Source: CAZRSW01 sp964602845 (GTDB lineage Bacteria; Chloroflexota; Dehalococcoidia; Lucifugimonadales; UBA826). From it: DNA of 45,941 nt. Below are positions 41,623 to 45,941 of this stretch, one piece after another (the stretch's first letter is position 1; the number at the start of each line of letters is the position of its first letter). The DNA lies in the NCBI GenBank assembly GCA_964602845.1, contig CAZRSW010000015.1, positions 1 through 45,941 on the forward strand, given 5' to 3'. The position numbers and the translations under genes are program-made. Under the pieces are notes generated by a model, which searched no databases, was not told the origin of the DNA, and saw nothing but the letters and a program-made list of their open reading frames with translations.

Positions 41623-42663
41623 ATGACCAGCGAGAGTATAAGAGTTGGACTTATTGGTGCTGGTGGTAACACAAGATTGCGCCACATACCTGGATTTCAA
41701 GGTATGAGTGGGGTGTCTGTAACCGGTGTTTGCAATCGGAGTTACGAATCGGGTAAGAAGATAGCAGATGAATTCGGAATTGAGAAAGTCTTTGATAACT
41801 GGGTTGACCTAGTAGAAGATGACGACATAGATGCAATATGTATTGGTACCTGGCCTTACATGCATTGCAATTTAGTTCTTGCGTCTCTTGAAAATGAGAA
41901 ACACGTGATGACAGAGGCTAGGATGGCAAGTGATGCTACCGAGGCGCGAGTGATGCTCGAAGCCTCCAAGCAACATCCTGATTTAATAACTCAGATAGTC
42001 CCTGCCCCACATACGTTGAATTTGGACAAAACGATTGTTAATTTAATAAATGAGGGCTTCTTAGGTGATGTGATCTCAGTTGATGTAGCCGTCACCCAAG
42101 GAGGGTTTGTAGATCCTTCAAAACCATTTCATTGGAGACAAAGTCGAGACTATAGTGGATATAATATTATGGGACTGGGTATATGGTATGAGGCTGCTAT
42201 GAGGTGGTTGGGGCCAGCTTCGAGTGTTCAATCACTAACGAAGATCACAGTCCCTGCCAGAACAGATGATAGTGGAGCTAGGCACATTATAAGTATTCCC
42301 GACCATGTTGAAATTCTCTGTGAGATGTATTCTGGACCTATTATGCATATACGGTTTAGTGATGTTCTTGGGCATGCCCCGAAAAATGGGGTTTGGATAT
42401 ATGGAAGCGAGGGGACCTTACATGTGGATGGTGACAGTTTTAAAATCAGAGGCGGCCGTCGGGAAGATGATGCGCTAAGTGATATCGAAATCGATCCAGA
42501 GTTTGGTGGGGAATGGAGAGTAGAGGAGGAATTTATAAATGCCATCAGGGGTCTTGAATCAATTACGCATACAACTTTTGAGGATGGAGTGAGGTACATG
42601 GAATTCACAGAGGCAGTAACGAGAAGTGCCCAAAGTGGCCAGAAGATTATGTTACCTCTGTAA
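41623..42663 (+). CDS. Gfo/Idh/MocA-family oxidoreductase
   Basis: A 346-residue NAD(P)-dependent sugar or inositol dehydrogenase-type protein. The N-terminal Rossmann segment is RVGLIGAGGNTRLRHIPGFQ, followed by AICIGTWPYMHCNLVLASLENEKHVMTEARMA. The usual EKP motif at the catalytic Lys is here TEARMA, so the conserved Lys appears to be replaced, and activity may differ from classical dehydrogenases. I start at the ATG at 41623 because GGAGGT lies seven bases upstream; an in-frame ATG six codons earlier has weaker support. It is followed 18 bases later by the aminotransferase. Confidence 0.87.
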   Translation: MTSESIRVGLIGAGGNTRLRHIPGFQGMSGVSVTGVCNRSYESGKKIADEFGIEKVFDNWVDLVEDDDIDAICIGTWPYMHCNLVLASLENEKHVMTEARMASDATEARVMLEASKQHPDLITQIVPAPHTLNLDKTIVNLINEGFLGDVISVDVAVTQGGFVDPSKPFHWRQSRDYSGYNIMGLGIWYEAAMRWLGPASSVQSLTKITVPARTDDSGARHIISIPDHVEILCEMYSGPIMHIRFSDVLGHAPKNGVWIYGSEGTLHVDGDSFKIRGGRREDDALSDIEIDPEFGGEWRVEEEFINAIRGLESITHTTFEDGVRYMEFTEAVTRSAQSGQKIMLPL

Positions 42664-42681
42664 AATCTAACAGGTCGGAAA

Positions 42682-43878
42682 ATGATATATAACTATGATG
42701 AATTAGTGGCCGGATCCCTGCCTGAGACAGTTGATATGCCGCCGGGGTTGGCGGAAGATGTGAAGTATGTTTTTTCGGTCACTTACACGGATCCTTACCC
42801 AATGTCTAAGGAAGTTTTTTCAGAGGCGGCGGCTAATGCTATTGCCAAGGACTATTCATCGCTGGGCACCTATCCCCCTCCTCAAGGGCATGAAGGTTTA
42901 AGAGGATTAATATCGGAGAGTCTAAGTGATAGCCGAGGAGCTGATATCTCAATAGACAATATTTTCTTGGCCAGTGGTGCGGGAGGTGCTTGTCAGACCC
43001 TCATAGATACTTTTGTAGATCCTGGTGATGTAGTGCTACTGGATGAGTATTGCTACCACGGTTCACTTAACATGCTTTTGAAAAAAGGAGCGCGGCTAGA
43101 ACATGTAAAAATGGATGATAGTGGAATGGATACGGATCAGTTGGACGCGGCTATCAATCAACATTTAGCCGAGGGGACAAAACCAAAATTAATTTACACC
43201 ATACCTGTTTATCAAAATCCAACCGGGATCACAATGAGTCTGGATCGAAGATATAAAATGATCGAGTTGTCGCATAAATACGGTATCCCGATCGTTGAAA
43301 ATGAATCGTACACTGATTTTCGCATTGATGGTCCTGAGCTACCGCCTGCTATGATCGGTCTTGATGATGAAGAAGGAGTGATGTATATTTCCGCCTTTAC
43401 AAAGTTGTTAGGCTGTGGTTTAAGGTTAGGGTTTTGTGCATTTCCTGAAAGTGCACGGGATAGCTTGTCTCGTGCGAATTTCGGCGTGTCTCCTAGCCAT
43501 CTATCTTCTATGATCGTGTATGAATATTTAAAGGATTTCAAAGATGGATATGTTGAAGAAGTACGTTCCTCTTTACGTAGCAAAAGAGACGCAATGCTGT
43601 CGGCTCTAGGGGAATATTTTCCCCCTACCTGTTCGTGGTCAGAGCCGGCTGGGGGAATGATGATTTGGGTTACTTTACCTGAGGGTGCGAATACGTGGGA
43701 TGCTTTGGGCAGATCTGTTGAAAGGGGAGTTAAATATAACCCGGGCCCAATATTTAGAGCTGATAGAGATGGTGTAAATCGGTTGCGGCTAACATACAGC
43801 CATAATACTCCTGAGGAAATCGATGACGGTGTTTCGATACTTGCAGATGTATTTCACGATGAAGGTTTTTTTGACTAG
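42682..43878 (+). CDS. PLP-dependent aminotransferase, fold type I (class I/II)
   Basis: A 398-residue aminotransferase resembling the LysN/2-aminoadipate and MocR-domain group. The Schiff-base Lys241 is in SAFTKLLGCGLRLGF, Asn179 in VYQNPTG contacts the PLP hydroxyl, and LASGAGGACQTLIDT is the phosphate-cup region. The Asp that normally pairs with the pyridine nitrogen (VEDDxY) is replaced: the segment reads IVENESY, giving Glu there. Together with the Gfo/Idh gene 18 bases upstream it could convert a keto-sugar to an amino-sugar or work on an amino acid. The specific amino donor and acceptor are unknown. Confidence 0.87.
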   Translation: MIYNYDELVAGSLPETVDMPPGLAEDVKYVFSVTYTDPYPMSKEVFSEAAANAIAKDYSSLGTYPPPQGHEGLRGLISESLSDSRGADISIDNIFLASGAGGACQTLIDTFVDPGDVVLLDEYCYHGSLNMLLKKGARLEHVKMDDSGMDTDQLDAAINQHLAEGTKPKLIYTIPVYQNPTGITMSLDRRYKMIELSHKYGIPIVENESYTDFRIDGPELPPAMIGLDDEEGVMYISAFTKLLGCGLRLGFCAFPESARDSLSRANFGVSPSHLSSMIVYEYLKDFKDGYVEEVRSSLRSKRDAMLSALGEYFPPTCSWSEPAGGMMIWVTLPEGANTWDALGRSVERGVKYNPGPIFRADRDGVNRLRLTYSHNTPEEIDDGVSILADVFHDEGFFD

Positions 43879-43910
43879 GCATTACAGCACTTTTTGGTCA
43901 TGGAGGGAAG

Positions 43911-44198
43911 ATGGAAATTTCTAAGGAAGAGATAGTTCACCTAGCAAGCTTAACTCGGATTGCGATGACAGAAGCAGAAATTGAGTTAATGAGAGATCAA
44001 ATGTCGAATATTCTGGACAACATAAGCGTTTTAAATGAGGTAAGCACAGATGGTATTGAGCCAACGTCACATTCCATAAATGTAATCTCTGTTATGCGGG
44101 ATGATGAGAGTGCCGATTCTATGGTCCATGATGAAGTTTTAGCCAACGCACCACTAACTGAATCTGGGTTCATACGAGTCCGTGCAGTTCTAGAATAG
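43911..44198 (+). CDS. gatC: Asp-tRNA(Asn)/Glu-tRNA(Gln) amidotransferase subunit C
   Basis: GatC, 95 residues, the small belt-like subunit that holds GatA and GatB together. Typical sequence: the N-terminal helix MEISKEEIVHLASLTRIAMTE, then the helix around QMSNILDNISVLNEVSTDGIEPTSH and the terminal short GFIRVRAVLE strand. GGAGGG precedes the ATG closely. It is 18 bases before gatA. Its presence implies that Gln-tRNA, and perhaps Asn-tRNA, is made by transamidation. Confidence 0.95.
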   Translation: MEISKEEIVHLASLTRIAMTEAEIELMRDQMSNILDNISVLNEVSTDGIEPTSHSINVISVMRDDESADSMVHDEVLANAPLTESGFIRVRAVLE

Positions 44199-44216
44199 AG
44201 CTCACTATTTCTACCG

Positions 44217-45680
44217 ATGACTCAACTGAACTTAAAAAATCTCACTATACACCAAGCGGGAAAATTGCTTTCCGAAAAACAGATCACCTCTGTAGAATTG
44301 GTTGAATCTTATCTGCAGAGAATTGAAGAGATTGATGGTCGGATAAGAGCTTATGTGACTGTCACCCCTGATCTCGCTTTGGCTCAGGCTAAGAGAGCTG
44401 ATGCGTCTATTGCTTCCGGAAAGTTTGGCCCACTTACCGGCATTCCTATGCAGCTTAAAGATAATATGTGCACTAAGGGTGTTGAAACGACGTGTTCGTC
44501 GAGTATGTTGAAAGGATTTATTCCTCCGTTCAATTCTCATGTAGCAGGAGTTTTATCGGAAGCGGGTGCTGTTCTTTTAGGTAAGGGTAATCTAGATGAG
44601 TTTGCCATGGGTTCGTCCACTGAAAATTCCGCATTCTTTCCAACGAGAAACCCATGGAACACGGATATGGTACCTGGAGGTAGCAGTGGAGGGCCCGCGG
44701 CCGCAGTCGCAGCAGGTGAGTGTACATTTTCCCTTGGATCAGATACGGGAGGGAGTATTCGTCAGCCTGCTTCATTCTGTGGAGTAGTGGGTATGAAGCC
44801 TACTTACGGCCTTGTCAGCAGATATGGGCTGGTAGCGTTCGCAAGTTCGTTGGACCAGATCGGTCCCCTAACAGCTGACGTTGAGGATAGCGCAATCTTG
44901 TTGAACTGTATTGCCGGACATGATGAAAAAGACTCTACCTCATTGGACGTCCCGAAACGTGACTATACATCTGCCCTTAAAGAAGACTTAACGGGACTCA
45001 AAATCGGTATACCGAAAGAGTATTTTATTGAGGGTATGGATCCTGACGTTCAGCGTCTGATCCTTGACGCCTTAGACGTATTAAAACATCTCGGTGCTGA
45101 AGTTAGTGAAATCAGTCTACCGCATACGCCTTATGCACTGGCTGTCTACTACATCATCGCGCCATCCGAGGCTTCAGCAAACCTGTCTAGATATGATGGA
45201 GTAAAATACGGGTTGTCTGCTCAAGACGGGGAAAATATGTGGGATGCTATGGAAAAAACCCGACAGCAGGGATTTGGTGAGGAGGTAAAAAGACGTATTT
45301 TCCTCGGCACCTATGCGCTCTCTAGTGGGTATTATGATGCATATTACTTGAAAGCGCAGAAGGTCAGGACTATTATCCGAGAAGAGTTTGAGAAAAGCTT
45401 TCAAGATTTTGATGTGATTGCTATGCCGACCTCGCCGTCTACAGCATTTCCGCTTGGGTCTAAGTTACAAGACCCGCTCCAAATGTATTTGAATGATGTA
45501 CTTACTTTACCTGCGAATATTGCGGGGATTCCTGGCATCTCTGTTCCAGCGGGTTTTTCGAAAGGATTGCCAGTCGGCTTGCAATTCATGGCTGGTGCGT
45601 TACAGGAAGAAAAAATATTTCGGGTAGCGCATGCCTATGAAAAGGCGAGTGACTGGGTATCATGTGTTCCTGATTTGTGA
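44217..45680 (+). CDS. gatA: Asp-tRNA(Asn)/Glu-tRNA(Gln) amidotransferase subunit A
   Basis: GatA, 487 residues, the glutaminase subunit of the amidase-signature family. The Ser-cisSer-Lys triad is Lys81 (MQLKDNM), Ser156 (PGGSSGG) and Ser180 (DTGGSIRQP), each two residues beyond the Staphylococcus numbering. MKPTYGLVSRYGLVAFASSLDQIGP and the C-terminal GLPVGLQFMAG are family segments. It generates ammonia from glutamine for GatB. GatB is not encoded downstream in the window; a tRNA follows instead. Confidence 0.97.
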   Translation: MTQLNLKNLTIHQAGKLLSEKQITSVELVESYLQRIEEIDGRIRAYVTVTPDLALAQAKRADASIASGKFGPLTGIPMQLKDNMCTKGVETTCSSSMLKGFIPPFNSHVAGVLSEAGAVLLGKGNLDEFAMGSSTENSAFFPTRNPWNTDMVPGGSSGGPAAAVAAGECTFSLGSDTGGSIRQPASFCGVVGMKPTYGLVSRYGLVAFASSLDQIGPLTADVEDSAILLNCIAGHDEKDSTSLDVPKRDYTSALKEDLTGLKIGIPKEYFIEGMDPDVQRLILDALDVLKHLGAEVSEISLPHTPYALAVYYIIAPSEASANLSRYDGVKYGLSAQDGENMWDAMEKTRQQGFGEEVKRRIFLGTYALSSGYYDAYYLKAQKVRTIIREEFEKSFQDFDVIAMPTSPSTAFPLGSKLQDPLQMYLNDVLTLPANIAGIPGISVPAGFSKGLPVGLQFMAGALQEEKIFRVAHAYEKASDWVSCVPDL

Positions 45681-45888
45681 TAGTTAATCATGAAGAGTTT
45701 TTTAATGGATTTCCATTCTATTTTCTGACACCTGTATTAGGTTGAGGTTAGTTCTCCTCAAAATGCAAGACAAATAGTAAGTTGTGGAAGGGCTAGGTCT
45801 GTAATATAGATATTATTGGTTGATTCTATTCGGTTTGTATGCTGAAATGTATAACCCAGTGCGCTGTTGAAAGACAGTTTATCTTATA

Positions 45889-45941
45889 GGGCGGTTAGCT
45901 CAGTGGTTTAGAGCGCTGCGTTGACATCGCAGAGGTCATTG
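45889..45941 (+). tRNA. tRNA-Val (anticodon GAC), 3' part beyond window
   Basis: The first 53 bases of a tRNA: acceptor 5' strand GGGCGGT, D arm with AGCTCAGTGG, and anticodon stem CTGCG/CGCAG around loop TTGACAT, giving anticodon GAC (Val). The T arm and acceptor 3' strand are cut off by the window edge, so this is not a defective gene. Confidence 0.93.

Noticed and set aside
1..45941. Mobile element, prophage, CRISPR-Cas or toxin-antitoxin system
   Set aside because: No transposase, integrase, phage structural gene, direct-repeat array or toxin-antitoxin pair was recognised on either strand.

Overview
This 45.9 kb window looks like a chromosomal segment of an uncultured Chloroflexota bacterium, most likely a marine Dehalococcoidia lineage of the SAR202 type. 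That assignment is inferred from gene content: an acVLRF1-type release factor (a family described from Actinobacteria and Chloroflexi), a 47-residue DUF5679 zinc ribbon, a two-subunit 2-oxoacid:ferredoxin oxidoreductase, and many oxidoreductases and hydrolases of broad catabolic families. GC is moderate, roughly low forties by eye. Genes are tightly packed, TTG starts are frequent, and short overlaps are common. There is one scaffold gap of exactly 100 N (30311-30410), which cuts two genes. No IS element, phage gene, CRISPR array or rRNA was seen.

Layout. 0-7 kb: a fumarylacetoacetase-family hydrolase, queF, the heme-exporter pair ccmAB, korAB, and a two-subunit hot-dog dehydratase. 7-13.5 kb: a PcrA/UvrD helicase, a polyamine pair (speD plus an aminopropyltransferase that resembles thermospermine synthase), an MDR reductase, an unassigned HExxH protein and tRNA-Gly(TCC). 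13.5-23 kb: one collinear minus-strand run, in transcription order rhodanese, PfkB-family kinase, ahcY, metK, phosphohexomutase, a YcaQ-like DNA glycosylase, polA and tRNA-Gly. It joins the S-adenosylmethionine cycle to DNA repair and replication. The PfkB kinase is well placed to remove the adenosine made by AhcY. 23-27.7 kb: a PPi-type phosphofructokinase, a HAD hydrolase, an AAE3-like acyl-CoA synthetase and galE, all on the minus strand.

27.9-43.9 kb is an accessory, strand-mixed catabolic region: a double NIPSNAP protein, two FAD amine/amino-acid oxidases, RidA, an Abhydrolase_10 enzyme, SDR, a thioredoxin-like 2Fe-2S ferredoxin, an S51 peptidase, VOC, a phosphotriesterase-family lactonase or hydrolase with an MFS exporter, an SMP-30 lactonase, a Gfo/Idh/MocA dehydrogenase and a PLP aminotransferase. 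These fit oxidation of amines, lactones and sugar acids scavenged from dissolved organic matter, but no single pathway can be proven from sequence. The window closes with housekeeping genes gatC and gatA and a tRNA-Val(GAC) cut by the window edge.

The observations most worth a second look are the ACL5-like SpeE, the PFK with Asn in the GGDD motif, the aminotransferase with Glu at the usual PLP-Asp position, the ferredoxin with stretched cysteine spacing, the unassigned HExxH protein, the short leader-like ORF ahead of the interrupted epimerase, and the scaffold gap, which must be larger than drawn.
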